Notes: generated by a model not told the origin, from the letters alone. Shown: positions 10,100-20,184, numbered from the stretch's first letter. The stretch is 64,000 bases of DNA from CAVSUZ01 sp963791885 (GCA_963791885.1 CAWBUL010000006.1:434001-498000), one strand, 5' to 3'. Numbers and translations are program-made.

Positions 10100-11161
10100 G
10101 TGCAACTTAGCAATCATGCTCTCCAATTGATGGGCTACAACCCAATTCCAGAGGGTGAGAACATTAGAGGTGTATTCCGCTCCATCACCGTGTACCGGAT
10201 TGATGGCCTCGGCATAGATGCGGGAGTGCTTGAGTATCGGGAGCAGGTAGACGGGATTGGCTTACATGTCGGTTTGGGTGTGAGTGTCAACGGAATATGT
10301 CAAAACCTCCTTGGCACGGATTTCGCCGAAGATGAAGCGGCATGGACAAAAGAAAGAAATTCCTCGCCACCGTACCTGGCAGTGGCTTTCGGTCCTACCG
10401 ACGAATTCCCGGCAAGTGGCAAGAGATATGCGCAGTACGCGGGTGGTAGAATAAACACATATGACAGTTTTCGGGATGCAAGGGCAGAGCTAACGAGGCA
10501 GGAGGGGACTGTAATGCCCCGGTTATTGTCGGCCTTGGCTTGCAGCTTCGATTTGCCCAATCAACCAGTGAAATTCCTGCTGGTCGATCGGATAGTATTC
10601 GGAATCGCCACAGACGGACGGTTCATCCATGATGTTCGGATGACGGGATCAGCAAATCTTTCTACTTCGACTAAAATAGAAGAGGCGGAAATGAACGCAC
10701 GCCTTAGAAAAGCATTAAGCCTTGCTGCTACGATAAGCCCCAAAGTGGCACGCTTTTATCATCTCGCTGTCTCTGAGGACGATCCGCTTAAGAAATTCTT
10801 GTATTTCTTTTTGGCCATCGAAATCGATACTCATGCCGCTTTTGGTGCCATTGACCACGCTCAAGCGCTTGCTCAGCTCTTGGCGCCGCCTTCAAGAGCG
10901 ACTGCGTCCATCAAGCTACTGTTCGATAAGCAGCCAGGAAACTGGAGGGCAATAAAGGAGCGCTTTATGTGGTGTGTTGCCTGTGTCTGGCGGCACATGT
11001 CGGACGCGGACGTTGACGAGTTCACCAGGATAAAGGCGGTGCGGGACGGCATCGCTCACGGATCGATATCGGTTCCACCGGATTGGGCTGTAGCCTCGGT
11101 GGAAAAGCTGGCCGCAAAGTTGCAGGCAGACAGCAATTCCACTGTCTTACTATCCAGTTAG
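10100..11161 (+). CDS. HEPN-like domain protein, possible ribonuclease effector
   Basis: 353 residues from GTG 10100 (GGGGA upstream). The C-terminal third is helical and carries RDGIAHG, an Rx4H motif (R315, H320) typical of HEPN domains, preceded by FFLAIEIDTH as in ApeA-like HEPN helices. HEPN proteins with this motif are often metal-independent RNases in toxin and anti-phage systems. The N-terminal 200 residues are unrecognised and may be a sensor. It converges with the helicase-nuclease pair. The HEPN call is from a short motif plus context. Confidence 0.55.
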   Translation: MQLSNHALQLMGYNPIPEGENIRGVFRSITVYRIDGLGIDAGVLEYREQVDGIGLHVGLGVSVNGICQNLLGTDFAEDEAAWTKERNSSPPYLAVAFGPTDEFPASGKRYAQYAGGRINTYDSFRDARAELTRQEGTVMPRLLSALACSFDLPNQPVKFLLVDRIVFGIATDGRFIHDVRMTGSANLSTSTKIEEAEMNARLRKALSLAATISPKVARFYHLAVSEDDPLKKFLYFFLAIEIDTHAAFGAIDHAQALAQLLAPPSRATASIKLLFDKQPGNWRAIKERFMWCVACVWRHMSDADVDEFTRIKAVRDGIAHGSISVPPDWAVASVEKLAAKLQADSNSTVLLSS

Positions 11162-11200
11162 AGTGTAGCGCAGCGCCACACTAAGCTGGTTGCCGGGAAT

Positions 11201-14200
11201 TCAAGCGGAACGTAGTCGCACCCACTCTATGTGCCGCCCCGTCATGTAGACAACGGCTCCCTTTCGAGCGCTAGTCGCGTGAACATACTCGGCCACTTGA
11301 GCCGCGTGAGCAGCACGATCTGAAGCAGATGGATCGACGTCGCTCTTCCAATCCAGCACTATTTCGATCTTGCCGTCAGTGAGCGCAACGGCATCCGCTC
11401 GGGCTGCGATCAGAGTGCCGCCAGCTTCCTGGCCGTAGATCGGCATCTCGGGAACTAAATTCGGACGCAAAGCAGCAATATCGGGAAGCGACAGCGTGGC
11501 GAGCGCGGTGTCCGCTGCTTCGGAAGGGTCGACACTCTCTCCCGCCGAACCCAACGCGGAGGAGAGCAGGATGGCTCGCTCCCGGACCGCGATCACGTTT
11601 TCCAGCACACGGCCCGTCAGCAAGTCCTCCATGAGCTTGTGCAGGATAATGCCGCGGCCCCGGCTCCCTTGTATGCCGTCGAGCGGAGAAGCACTCAGCC
11701 CAGGCTGATCACCCGACACGGCGAGGCGAACTCGATCTGGATCGCGGTCACTTGGTCGACGCCAATCCAGAGGTCGCGAAACTTGAGCCACTATGGCGGC
11801 TTCTGCCGCGAACTGGGATGCACTCTGACTATTCTGGTCACCCGAGGATCTGCGCGCGCACGACGGGCACGGCAGGACGGACGTGTCGAATTCGCGCAGC
11901 CGTTCCTGGCCCAGGTCCAGCACGCTATACCAGCTATTCCGTGGGCCCGCTTGCATCCAGGGCAGCACGAGGAGATCGCGCGCACGAGTGCAAGCGACAT
12001 ACCACGTGCGTGATCGCTCTCGCTCCTCGCTTTCTTTCTGCTCTCTTCTAGCTAGTTCCAGGCCAGGCGGCTGGATGCCTCCGAGTGCCCAATGCAAGCT
12101 ATCGTCCGATCTCCGATGAAGGAACTGTTTGGGCCGCCGGAACTCAGTGCCTGTATTTACCGGTATCACAACCGGCCATTCCAATCCCTTTGAGTTATGG
12201 AAGGTCACTAACTCGATCGCATGCTCGTCCGAATCGCTGCGCCCCTCCATCATGCGCTCTCTTGAAGACCAACGCTCTCCGAGATCTCGGACGAATTCAC
12301 CGAGACCGCGGACGCTGCACCCCCGCGCCATTTCCAGCACCGCATCTAAGTTCGCTATCGCCCGAGCCTCCCAATTCTGAGAGCGTAAAGCCATAGCGAC
12401 GCGGATCTTCAGCCGTTCGACCGCCTCGGATAGCAGCGCTCTGGGCGTTAGACAGAAGATCCGTTGGCGCAGTGACTGGAGATCCCGAAGCACGGAAGCT
12501 GCAAGCTGATTCGATACCAGAGCAGGGTCAGTGCGCACGTTGAAAGCACTCGTCCCGCCAGTCCAGCCCGAAACGGACCGCAACCCAGCTTCAATGTCGA
12601 GTAACTCACCTTCCGTGAAACCGATGAGCGGTCCGCGGAGTAAAGCGCCGAACGCAACAGTATCGAGTGGATCCGCTAGCGTGCGAGCCAGCACGAGCAG
12701 ATCCTGTGTCTCCTGTCGAATCATCAGGGCTTTGCCTGCCTGCGAAGCGACGGACAGTCCTGCCCTCTCGAGTGCCCGTTCGTAGCGCCACAAATCGTTA
12801 TGAGCGGGTGCAAGCAAAGCGATATCGCCGGGCTGAAGAGGACTTAGTGTCCCATCGTCGCGCCGGACCTCAACCGCCCCGATCAGGCGTGAGCAAAGCT
12901 TTGCTACACACTCCGCCTCGGCATCCCGCCGCTCATCCGCCCGTGCTCGAGGCGGGAGTGGGACTGTAAGACGGACCACACACGGTGCGTCGCCGTCACC
13001 CGAGCCGATAACCGAGGCGAGCCAGACGTATTCCGGTTGGCCGTGCTCCTTCTTCAGAACTGGTTCGAAGCAGCCGTTCACGTGATCTAGGATTCCGTAT
13101 CGAGAACGGAAATTCGCTGTGATCGTGAGTAATCTCGACGAATCACCACCGCACACCGTCGCCTTCGCAGCCTCATAGGCTTCCACATCAGCGCCGCGAA
13201 ACCGGTAAATGGATTGCTTTGGATCGCCGACAAAGAACAGTGACCCGCAACGCAAAAGCGCGTTTTGCCATCGGGTCGGAGGGGCCTCTGCGGCAATTCG
13301 AAATATGATCTCCGCCTGGACTGGATCCGTATCCTGGAACTCGTCCACGCAGATATGTCGAAAGCGTTCTCCAAGCTCGCCCGCTATCTCATCATGGGAT
13401 TTGACCAAGTCCCGTGCAAGAAGAAGTAGATCGTCGAAATCCAGAGCAGCGGATGCGCGCTTTCGACGGGCATATTCGTCCAAAAGCCCATCGAGATCAT
13501 CTGAAAGTTGCCGCACCAGATGCGCTGCTATACCCCCGATCAGGGATGTAAACGCGGACCGAGCAGCCTCAAAATGACACTCGGCAGCATCGCGCAGAGC
13601 AATGCCTGCCTTGGGTTCCGCAACCACCTCGAAGGCTTGAGCGTCAACGTGATACTGCCGCCAGCAGAGTGGCTTCGGTAACATCAGGCGTTTTCGGGGA
13701 ACTGCGGCCAAGGCCCAAAGACTAGCGAAGTCCAGGTCCAGAGAGGACTTCGCCTCGAAGTGGGCCGCCAACTCTGAAATCTCCTGCACAATGTCCTCAG
13801 TTTGCGGTTGCTGAGGAACTCGGGAATACCACTGCTCAAAAGCCCTGACTGCATCTATAAATTCGTGCCGCAAATCCTCGAAGGGTTCCGGTTCATGCGG
13901 CCGCGCAGATCGATGCGCAAGCCGCAAGCGCCCCAGATCCTTAATTGTCTTAACAACTTCTCGAGGCTGCTCCCGAGCAAGTATTGCGATCGGCGAATTT
14001 TCTACGGCACCATCACCCAAACGGCTTCCGAACCAGTGGTTGAAGGCGTCGTCGAACATTGAGTTTGCCTGAAATTCGTCTAAGACCCTTGCACCTGGAT
14101 CGATTCCCACCTCAACCGAGTAAGCTTTAATTAGCCCTTGGCAAAAACCGTGGATTGTCGTCACGGTGAGGTCGTCCAAATGTTCAATCGATACGCGTAA

Positions 14201-14503
14201 AGCATCAGCCTGTGTGGAGGTCAGCCCGTCTGGCAAAACTGCCCGAAGTACTTTCGGTATGTCATCTGTGCCCCGGGCGAGGGACACGACCATCTCTCGC
14301 ACGCGATTACCGAGCTCTGCTGCTGCAAGCTCAGTGAAGGTGATGGCCGCTATGCTGCGCGGCTCCCGCCCATTTGCCAGCAGCATGGCTACTCTGCCCG
14401 CAAGCAGAGACGTCTTCCCAGTCCCCGCGGCGGCCTCAACTACCAGGTTTTCGTTGAGGGCGGCGAGAGCCCGACGCCTATCCTCTGCATCAGGTAGGAT
14501 CAC
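11201..14503 (-). CDS. AddA/RecB-like UvrD helicase with C-terminal nuclease
   Basis: 1100 residues from a GTG start overlapping the upstream stop (GTGA). Superfamily 1 motifs in order: Walker A EAAAGTGKTS (about 23), motif II CVDEFQDTDP, motif III FFVGDPKQSIYRFRG, motif V ELVTFHNSKGLEWP, motif VI YVACTRARDLLVLP. The C-terminus is a RecB-family nuclease: ILHKLMEDL then IVLDWKSDVDP and AAQVAEYVHA. AddA pairs with AddB to resect double-strand ends and degrade foreign DNA. The gene is uninterrupted. Its position on an island suggests a defence version rather than the housekeeping copy; that is inference. Confidence 0.85.
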   Translation of the reverse strand: MILPDAEDRRRALAALNENLVVEAAAGTGKTSLLAGRVAMLLANGREPRSIAAITFTELAAAELGNRVREMVVSLARGTDDIPKVLRAVLPDGLTSTQADALRVSIEHLDDLTVTTIHGFCQGLIKAYSVEVGIDPGARVLDEFQANSMFDDAFNHWFGSRLGDGAVENSPIAILAREQPREVVKTIKDLGRLRLAHRSARPHEPEPFEDLRHEFIDAVRAFEQWYSRVPQQPQTEDIVQEISELAAHFEAKSSLDLDFASLWALAAVPRKRLMLPKPLCWRQYHVDAQAFEVVAEPKAGIALRDAAECHFEAARSAFTSLIGGIAAHLVRQLSDDLDGLLDEYARRKRASAALDFDDLLLLARDLVKSHDEIAGELGERFRHICVDEFQDTDPVQAEIIFRIAAEAPPTRWQNALLRCGSLFFVGDPKQSIYRFRGADVEAYEAAKATVCGGDSSRLLTITANFRSRYGILDHVNGCFEPVLKKEHGQPEYVWLASVIGSGDGDAPCVVRLTVPLPPRARADERRDAEAECVAKLCSRLIGAVEVRRDDGTLSPLQPGDIALLAPAHNDLWRYERALERAGLSVASQAGKALMIRQETQDLLVLARTLADPLDTVAFGALLRGPLIGFTEGELLDIEAGLRSVSGWTGGTSAFNVRTDPALVSNQLAASVLRDLQSLRQRIFCLTPRALLSEAVERLKIRVAMALRSQNWEARAIANLDAVLEMARGCSVRGLGEFVRDLGERWSSRERMMEGRSDSDEHAIELVTFHNSKGLEWPVVIPVNTGTEFRRPKQFLHRRSDDSLHWALGGIQPPGLELARREQKESEERERSRTWYVACTRARDLLVLPWMQAGPRNSWYSVLDLGQERLREFDTSVLPCPSCARRSSGDQNSQSASQFAAEAAIVAQVSRPLDWRRPSDRDPDRVRLAVSGDQPGLSASPLDGIQGSRGRGIILHKLMEDLLTGRVLENVIAVRERAILLSSALGSAGESVDPSEAADTALATLSLPDIAALRPNLVPEMPIYGQEAGGTLIAARADAVALTDGKIEIVLDWKSDVDPSASDRAAHAAQVAEYVHATSARKGAVVYMTGRHIEWVRLRSA

Positions 14504-17228
14504 CCCGCGCTCCGAACGTGCTTCGATTTAGCCATTAGTGCAGCGACTGCGGGTCCCTTTGTCTGTATGTAGCCAGTAAGATCAGCAGGAAGGGCGATTC
14601 GGTATTCGTCCCAGTGTTCCCTCTCGTGCATCCCAGGAAGGCATAGTCCCGCATCGGCCAAGAGGCGCCTCGCCTGATCAAGGCGCAAGGAAACTTGAAA
14701 GATTGCAGAATCAAGATCCTCCCCACGCACGCTTGAGTGCTCCGGTTTGCCAGTTCCCAAATAGACTAGTCTCGATACAACCTGCGGAGAGTTCTGGGAG
14801 CAATTGCCTGAGTGCAGCACCGTACAGAACGGGTTGTAGCTCACGAACATGGTCTGCCGCGGGCTTGGATCTTGAACTCGGTCTTTTTCCGGTCTTGTAA
14901 TCAGTAATCCGCGCAACCCCATCTGCTCGGACGTCCACTCGGTCTATGCGTCCCCCGAACATCAGCCCGCTCGGATCGAGCTTTGGGAGAACACCCGTCC
15001 ATTCCAGGCCGTGCGGGGGAAGCACGCCTTTACCGAATTTCACCTCAACCCACGACCGCGTGGTTCCGCTCACGCCCTCGTCTATCACGAGCGCTACCTC
15101 AGCAAGACGCGCTGCCGCGGCCACCGTGTGCCGCCAGAGTACTGGAGGTGGCAGAGCCCCTCGAAAGAGGCCAATCGGCCAGCGCCGTCGCGGCCGCGTT
15201 TTGGACCGCGCTGGCAATGTCGGATGGCCGTGCTTGGCTCAATCCGTATCCACTCTCTAGTTCTTGGACGGCTCCCTTTAGCAACTCATGCACGAGCTCG
15301 CCGAAAGATGGAGAATCCAGCGTCAGCATTGAGCGCGGAGCAGGGGGGGACCGCCAGCCTAAACCATACTCCCAAATGTAACCAAGCGGATCCCGCAGCA
15401 TCAGACTCAGCGACTTGCTCGATTGCTCGCGCGCCAGAGTATCCAGCACGAGGATGTGGCCTGGCTCAGCGCGGCCGTCGTGAGGGGTCACCTCGTTGCG
15501 ATGACGATTGATCCAGGCCAGCCGACCCGATGCTAATATCGGGTCGGCCGCGGCTTCCTTCGGCCGAGAGAGAAGCCGGTCAGATTCGCTGAATGCGTGT
15601 TCCGGCACTCGGGAACGACCAAGGCGGCGCACTGGGGAATCAGGGGGCCAAAGGACGCTGGCCGATAGAGCGGTGCCGGTTGCCGAACGCCTGCTGCGTG
15701 AGATGATGAACTCATCGGAAACTGATCGCTCGATGATTTGCCAAGCAAGCCGATCGAGGTCTTTAACTGATGATGGCCGAAGTAGTCTTCGGGGAAGAAT
15801 GTGGTCCGGAAGCAACGAATCCTCAGCTTCCGGCCGCGGCCACTGGCCGCTATTCACTCCGAGCAGGCGAACAAATGCTCTGGGCGCACCGGCAAGATGA
15901 GCCGCCGGTCCCCAGGAAATGCTGCAAGATGGATCCCGCTCATCAGTGACGCTCATAGTGGGGAATGTCTGCAAGAGCGCATAGGTAGGAGCGGTCCAGA
16001 GCGCCTCTGTCCAGAGCGCGGCGGCAGATCCTTGCAGTAATCTTCTTCCCGCCTCTTCCGCGGCCTCAGGGCCTTTGGTGAGAAGCGTTAGAATCTCCAG
16101 CAACGCCGCAACACCAACCCGCGCGCTCGGGCCATTGACAGGAGCGTTCTCATTTGCAGCTTCGAGTGCCCGGCTCCAATGCGAGACAGTCGGCAACCCA
16201 GCTTCCCTTCTGATGCCGAGCAGGAGGTTCGGGGAAAGTTCCCTTCCAGCAGTCGTATGACGAAGCGACGAGAGTAGCCGCCTAACGCGGTCCTGACTGA
16301 TACCATGTAGGAGAACGTCGGCTAGCGCGGCACACCGTTGACCATCCTCCGTGTCGAGGGCAGGTCGGCCGTGGGTGAAATGAATGGGTATTCCTGCCCC
16401 ATCCGCCAAGACCAGGAAATGCTCATCGTATGGCTCTGTCGCAGTGGATGCAATGCCAATGCAGTTTGCAGCCACCCCCCGACTCATTAGCGCGCGTGTC
16501 CACCGAAGTGTCTCTACAACCTCTGTTCTCGGATCCGCACAGATCTCTGCGGTTCGCCTTGGTGACGTGGGGGCGGGGGCGCTCCCGACTTCTCCTGGGA
16601 ACCAGTCGCAGGTGACACCCTCCGGCGCGTGCCAAACGACAGGGATGTGCTTGCATAGCCTCTCTATAAGGACCCTCCAGATAGGCTCGACATCGAACAC
16701 CTCGAGGGTTACGGGCCCGAGGACAGCAGGAGCAAGGTGAACTGCTGCAAGTGCAGCATCTCGGAGGTCAGGAGATGCCAGAGAGGGACTGGCGATACAG
16801 TCACGGACCCGTCGATCAAGCCGCGCCAAATCGGCGATACGTCCCGACGACGCGGCAAGAGAGGCTAAGTCGAGATCAGCATTCCAAGCCGAGACCAGAG
16901 TGGCGGCCGCCGCGCGAGGCATGCCGGGCAGAGAGCTCACATGACCAAGCTCGCTGAATCCGCCCTCATCCAGTGCAGAACGGATTGCTCCGTGCAGTGG
17001 CCCCCTTCCAACTGGCTCGACAAACCCGCCTGCTAAATGCGCTGCAAGTTGGGGGAGTGTGACCACCTCAATTCCAATCTCGGAATTCTGCGCCGCATGA
17101 AATCTTCGCATCGCGAGAGCCAGGGGGCCAGAACCGACGACAGTCTTTCGAAGGCTCACCGTTTGATTCCGATCAGCGAGGAGTGACCCTGGAGACAGAG
17201 CGTCAGGTGGCTGTAAGGAGCCAGGCAT
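14500..17228 (-). pseudogene. AddB-like PD-(D/E)xK nuclease subunit with two frameshifts
   Basis: Three overlapping frames together encode one protein of about 910 residues. The first (17228 to about 15160) covers the inactive-helicase-like part and ends with FGELVHELLKGAV, the first nuclease motif. The second (to about 14760) has RIDRVDVRADG and ITDYKTGK, the catalytic D and DxK. The third carries the C-terminus to 14500. Shifts lie at a CCCC (plus strand) at 15157-15160 and at 14756-14761 (CCCAAA); each is repaired by removing one base. It overlaps the addA-like start by 4 bases. No cysteine cluster for a [4Fe-4S] site was recognised. It is either inactivated or miscalled. Confidence 0.75.
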
Positions 17229-17696
17229 GCCGTTGACTTATAGCAAACCGATCGTGCTGAAGACGTGTACGCAGTGTATTTCCAAGCTCTTCTGATCGCA
17301 CAACGAAAAAGAGGGGTTAGTCTTCGGATATCTCGTCGGCTCCCCGAACGGGCAGAAGGCAAAAGGCCCCAATTGTCCCTGCACCGTCTGGCCTGGGTCG
17401 GTGCTTACCAGCGAGTTCTGAAAAACGCAGTCACTCCCACAGCCGCACCATTCGCACCAATGCCGCCGGGAGCGCCGTGATTGAGCACTGGGCTCTTCAT
17501 GGGGCCTCGCATGCTTGGGCGGGCGGCAGCCTTGAGGGGTCGTATACTGATCCCCGCGGACCCGATGCGAGTCGGGAGATGGTCCGTTTCTTTCTCGAGA
17601 CCACCGCGGGCTAGACGCGGGGGTCTAGCTCCGCGCCGATGTCTGGCAGCCTCCCCGGACAATGTCCTCGCCGGGAGATCGCCTGAGCGAAGCTGC
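17229..17696. other. Intergenic stretch upstream of the addB-like gene
   Basis: No supported gene. It should hold the promoter of the minus-strand addBA-like operon; a TATAAG-like -10 lies just before the start, but no clear -35 is seen. Confidence 0.4.
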
Positions 17697-17746
17697 GGGC
17701 CGCAGAATCAGGAAAGCGAGAATCGTATTCCGTGATCGGCGGCCGC
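17697..17746 (+). repeat. Direct repeat copy B flanking the HEPN/AddAB block
   Basis: Counterpart of 9020-9070, same orientation, roughly three quarters identical. Here it spans the intact 3' end of a minus-strand frame (17708-17863) including its stop, the usual place for an attachment core. Confidence 0.45.
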
Positions 17747-17863
17747 CTTGGTTGCGGCCAGTTCGGCTTCCTGTCCTTTGCGGGTCTCCTTGTCATCCCT
17801 TAGCAGCCCTAGTGAAGGAAGAGCCTCAACCGTTATGTCAACTCTCGATCCACTCCCTGCCAT
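17708..17863 (-). CDS. Small ORF or C-terminal gene remnant
   Basis: 51 codons from ATG 17863, with an Ala/Lys/Glu-rich helical C-terminus (ELAATKAAADHGIRF). The frame stays open for a few codons upstream and then meets a stop. Part of the tail is repeated near 9040. It may be the 3' scrap of a gene used as an integration site. No family recognised. Confidence 0.3.
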   Translation of the reverse strand: MAGSGSRVDITVEALPSLGLLRDDKETRKGQEAELAATKAAADHGIRFSLS

Positions 17864-18062
17864 CAAATGGAACTTTCGATCGGCCGAGAGGGGTCAGTGG
17901 CCCAGAACAAATCAGGAATCACCTGCACGCATTTTGCACGGAAATCAGCACTTCTGGTCCACTTTTGCCCCTCCTCGTCAGATCATGAAGCCGCGCCATC
18001 AGTGGAAAAAGCATTGGCAATCAATGGTTTCGGACATCCCTCTGACCTAGGTAGCAGGCCCA

Positions 18063-18116
18063 AGCACAACCTTGCCAAGGTTGGGGTCGATGGTTCGAAT
18101 CCCTTCGCCCGCTCTA
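18063..18116 (+). pseudogene. 3' fragment of tRNA-Gly(GCC), probable island attachment scar
   Basis: The anticodon arm is perfect: CAACC, loop TTGCCAA, GGTTG, anticodon GCC. The T loop is GGTTCGAATCCC, and the acceptor 3' strand CGCCCGC is followed by T and CTA in place of CCA. The D arm and 5' acceptor strand are absent; unrelated sequence precedes AGCACAACC. One T-stem position is mismatched. This 54-base 3' part is what an integrase crossover leaves at the far end of a tRNA-integrated island. By orientation the island would lie to the left, with the intact tRNA-Gly outside the window. Confidence 0.75.
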
Positions 18117-18534
18117 GATTTTGTCAAGTAAGTCAGTGGCTTAAGGCGGCCATCCGGGGTCGTTATATGGTTTCCGCCCTCCCGTTTGTGTGTGCCACTG
18201 GCACAGGAACCGCCATCTCTTCACGCTCAGGTTTTGGCGGCAGGCGCGGGGTCCACTTATGCCCTCATGCGCGTGCTGCGTGACCTCCGCGTCGAAAAGG
18301 CCTCCGGAACGCACGCATAACGGACCTATGGAAAGTCGGGCCTATGGCGTGCATCGGTCCGCCTTGGCGCGAAGGACAGGGGTCTCTCCACAAACGGAGC
18401 AGCCGAATGCGCACGTGGTGCATATGGATAATGCACAGCGGTGATTAACCGCTACGGCGGTTTAGCGGGCAAAGTCGGCGTCAGCCTGCGTTTCAAATCC
18501 AGAGCAGGTGGCGCGAGTTGATGGAGAGGTATGA
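18117..18534. other. Stretch without a supported gene
   Basis: Several open frames exist but none has a start signal or recognisable sequence. One short plus frame around 18225-18320 (ALMRVLRDLRVEKASG) may be the tail of a lost gene. Confidence 0.35.
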
Positions 18535-18720
18535 TTGGCCGACCACCCAACCCATGAAGAGAACATTCTCTATTTGATGATCGAACTCGCTCAAGCGCTC
18601 GCCCGCAGAACGCCGCAATGGGCTCCGGAACAGATGGACCTCGCGAGGCAATTGCTGGCAAGCCTATTGGAGAGGATATTGGAGATCATGCCGAGTCATG
18701 TGACGGCGCAGCCGATCTAA
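18535..18720 (+). CDS. Small hypothetical protein, 61 residues
   Basis: TTG start with GGAGAGG six bases upstream. Helical, soluble, with an Asn-Ile-Leu-Tyr-Leu-Met helix and a second Leu/Arg-rich helix. Four bases separate it from the next gene, so the two likely form an operon. No family recognised. Confidence 0.5.
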   Translation: MADHPTHEENILYLMIELAQALARRTPQWAPEQMDLARQLLASLLERILEIMPSHVTAQPI

Positions 18721-18724
18721 CAAC

Positions 18725-18973
18725 ATGACGAGGTTAGAGATCACATCCGAGGGTCTGACCCGATTTTACATATCCCTTGGAAGCAAGGGCGTTGCGGAAC
18801 TTACGAACGAGACCACAAGCGGCTCCTGGCTTCTCAGCCTCGGGCGCCACAAGCACAAGGTCGGAAACATCGAGTTGCCCTGGCAAAAGGCGTTACAGCG
18901 GGCGCTCGACTATCTCGAGGCCATGCCCAACGCTCAGGAAACCACCACCATTCAGGGGTCGATAACTGTCTGA
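18725..18973 (+). CDS. Small hypothetical protein, 82 residues
   Basis: ATG start directly after the preceding small gene. The sequence looks like a compact alpha/beta fold with a helix WQKALQRALDYLEAM near the end. Not recognised; probably co-expressed with 18535-18720. Confidence 0.5.
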   Translation: MTRLEITSEGLTRFYISLGSKGVAELTNETTSGSWLLSLGRHKHKVGNIELPWQKALQRALDYLEAMPNAQETTTIQGSITV

Positions 18974-19140
18974 TCGCTGACCTCCGGCTGTCTCACCACG
19001 GGCAGGCTGAGGGGAACCTGCACCGCGTCGATCTTGAGTATGAAGGAATGCACCAGCCGCGGGGGCCATGCCGAAGTTAGATATCGGCGGGGGGCGGGAC
19101 CGTTCCCCGATCTTTTTCCGCCCACTCGCAAACTTTCCCT

Positions 19141-19166
19141 CGCCCCTCCGGGGGCGGGGGTTTTTT
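19141..19166 (+). terminator. Rho-independent terminator
   Basis: GC stem CGCCCC (19141-19146) with GGGGCG (19151-19156) around a 4-base loop, then GGGG and TTTTTT (19161-19166). It lies between the small-gene pair and the split gene starting at 19227. Confidence 0.65.
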
Positions 19167-19423
19167 ACGCCGGGGCCTTCGGTCCCGGACCGGCGGCATC
19201 ACCACACCACGGAAGGAACAGGGCCATTGGTCCGGTCACGCTACTCGTATGTGCACAGGGACGGCGCCGTCCTGATCGAGGATCTGATCGGGCAGGTGAG
19301 CGTCGCGGGCGATATTGAGAACGTTGTCACCGATCTTGTGGACCGTAAGCGGTGGCACGGGGCACGTCGTTTGTGAATGTCAGCTGAGGCAAGTTTGTCG
19401 TCCTGTTGGCAGGAGCTGATGTT

Positions 19424-19834
19424 ATGGACGTGGTTAACGACGGTTCGTCTGTGGAGCGACCGCGACGGATTGAAATTCTGAGTGGTGCGGAGCGCCGGCG
19501 CCGTTGGTCGGATGAGGCGAAGGCACGGATTGTCGCTGAGAGTGTGGTGCATGGCGCGATTGTGTCGCAGGTTGCTCGCCGTCACGATGTCCTGCCGTCA
19601 CAGATCTACGCTTGGCGGAAAGCCGCCCGCGAGGGGTCTCTTGTTCTCAGTGGCGGCCCAGCCTTTGCCACGGTCGAGGCTGCCGGACCCTTGCCGCCCG
19701 AGACCAAGCCGAAGCATGCCGGTGCGGTGCCGATCATCGAGATCGAGGCAGGCCCGATTGCGGTTTGGGTCAACGGTGGTGCTGATGCTGCACTGGTTGA
19801 GAGGATCATCCGGGCACTCAAGGCCGCCAGGTGA
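19424..19834 (+). CDS. tnpA: IS66 OrfA (TnpA), copy 1
   Basis: 136 residues from ATG 19424. Helix-turn-helix protein of the IS66 three-gene set, with RRRWSDEAKARIVAES and VARRHDVLPSQIYAWRK. It overlaps tnpB by 4 bases. Differs from copy 2 at a few residues (VVHGAIVSQ against VVPGAMVSQ). Confidence 0.93.
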   Translation: MDVVNDGSSVERPRRIEILSGAERRRRWSDEAKARIVAESVVHGAIVSQVARRHDVLPSQIYAWRKAAREGSLVLSGGPAFATVEAAGPLPPETKPKHAGAVPIIEIEAGPIAVWVNGGADAALVERIIRALKAAR

Positions 19835-20184
19835 TCTTTCCGACCGGTCCTGTTCGGGTGATGGTTGCGGTCCAACCCGTCGACTTCCGCAAAGGCATCG
19901 ATGGCCTGGCTGCCATCGTCAAAGAGGAACTGGGCACCGATCCTTATTCGGGCGTTGTTTACGTCTTCAGGGCGCGCCGCGCGGACAGGATCAAGATGAT
20001 CTTCTGGGACGGCACGGGCATAGTGTTGATCTCCAAGCGTCTGGAGGATGGCAAGTTCCGCTGGCCTCGGATTGAGGCAGGCGTGATGCGTCTGTCACCG
20101 GCACAATTGACCACGTTATTCGAAGGTCTCGATTGGACGCGCGTGCATGTGCGGCGTGTGCGTGCGCCGCAGGAAGTGCTGTGA
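19831..20184 (+). CDS. tnpB: IS66 OrfB (TnpB), copy 1
   Basis: 117-residue IS66 Orf2 protein with the family signature VDFRKGIDGLAAIV and a central FRARRADRIKMIFWDGTG. Role in transposition is accessory and poorly known. Identical in copy 2. Confidence 0.95.
   Translation: MIFPTGPVRVMVAVQPVDFRKGIDGLAAIVKEELGTDPYSGVVYVFRARRADRIKMIFWDGTGIVLISKRLEDGKFRWPRIEAGVMRLSPAQLTTLFEGLDWTRVHVRRVRAPQEVL

Noticed and set aside
15011..15511. 166-codon plus-strand ORF, and other long frames opposite the addAB-like genes
   Set aside because: They lie antisense to strongly conserved helicase and nuclease motifs and show no family pattern; shadows of high-GC coding DNA.
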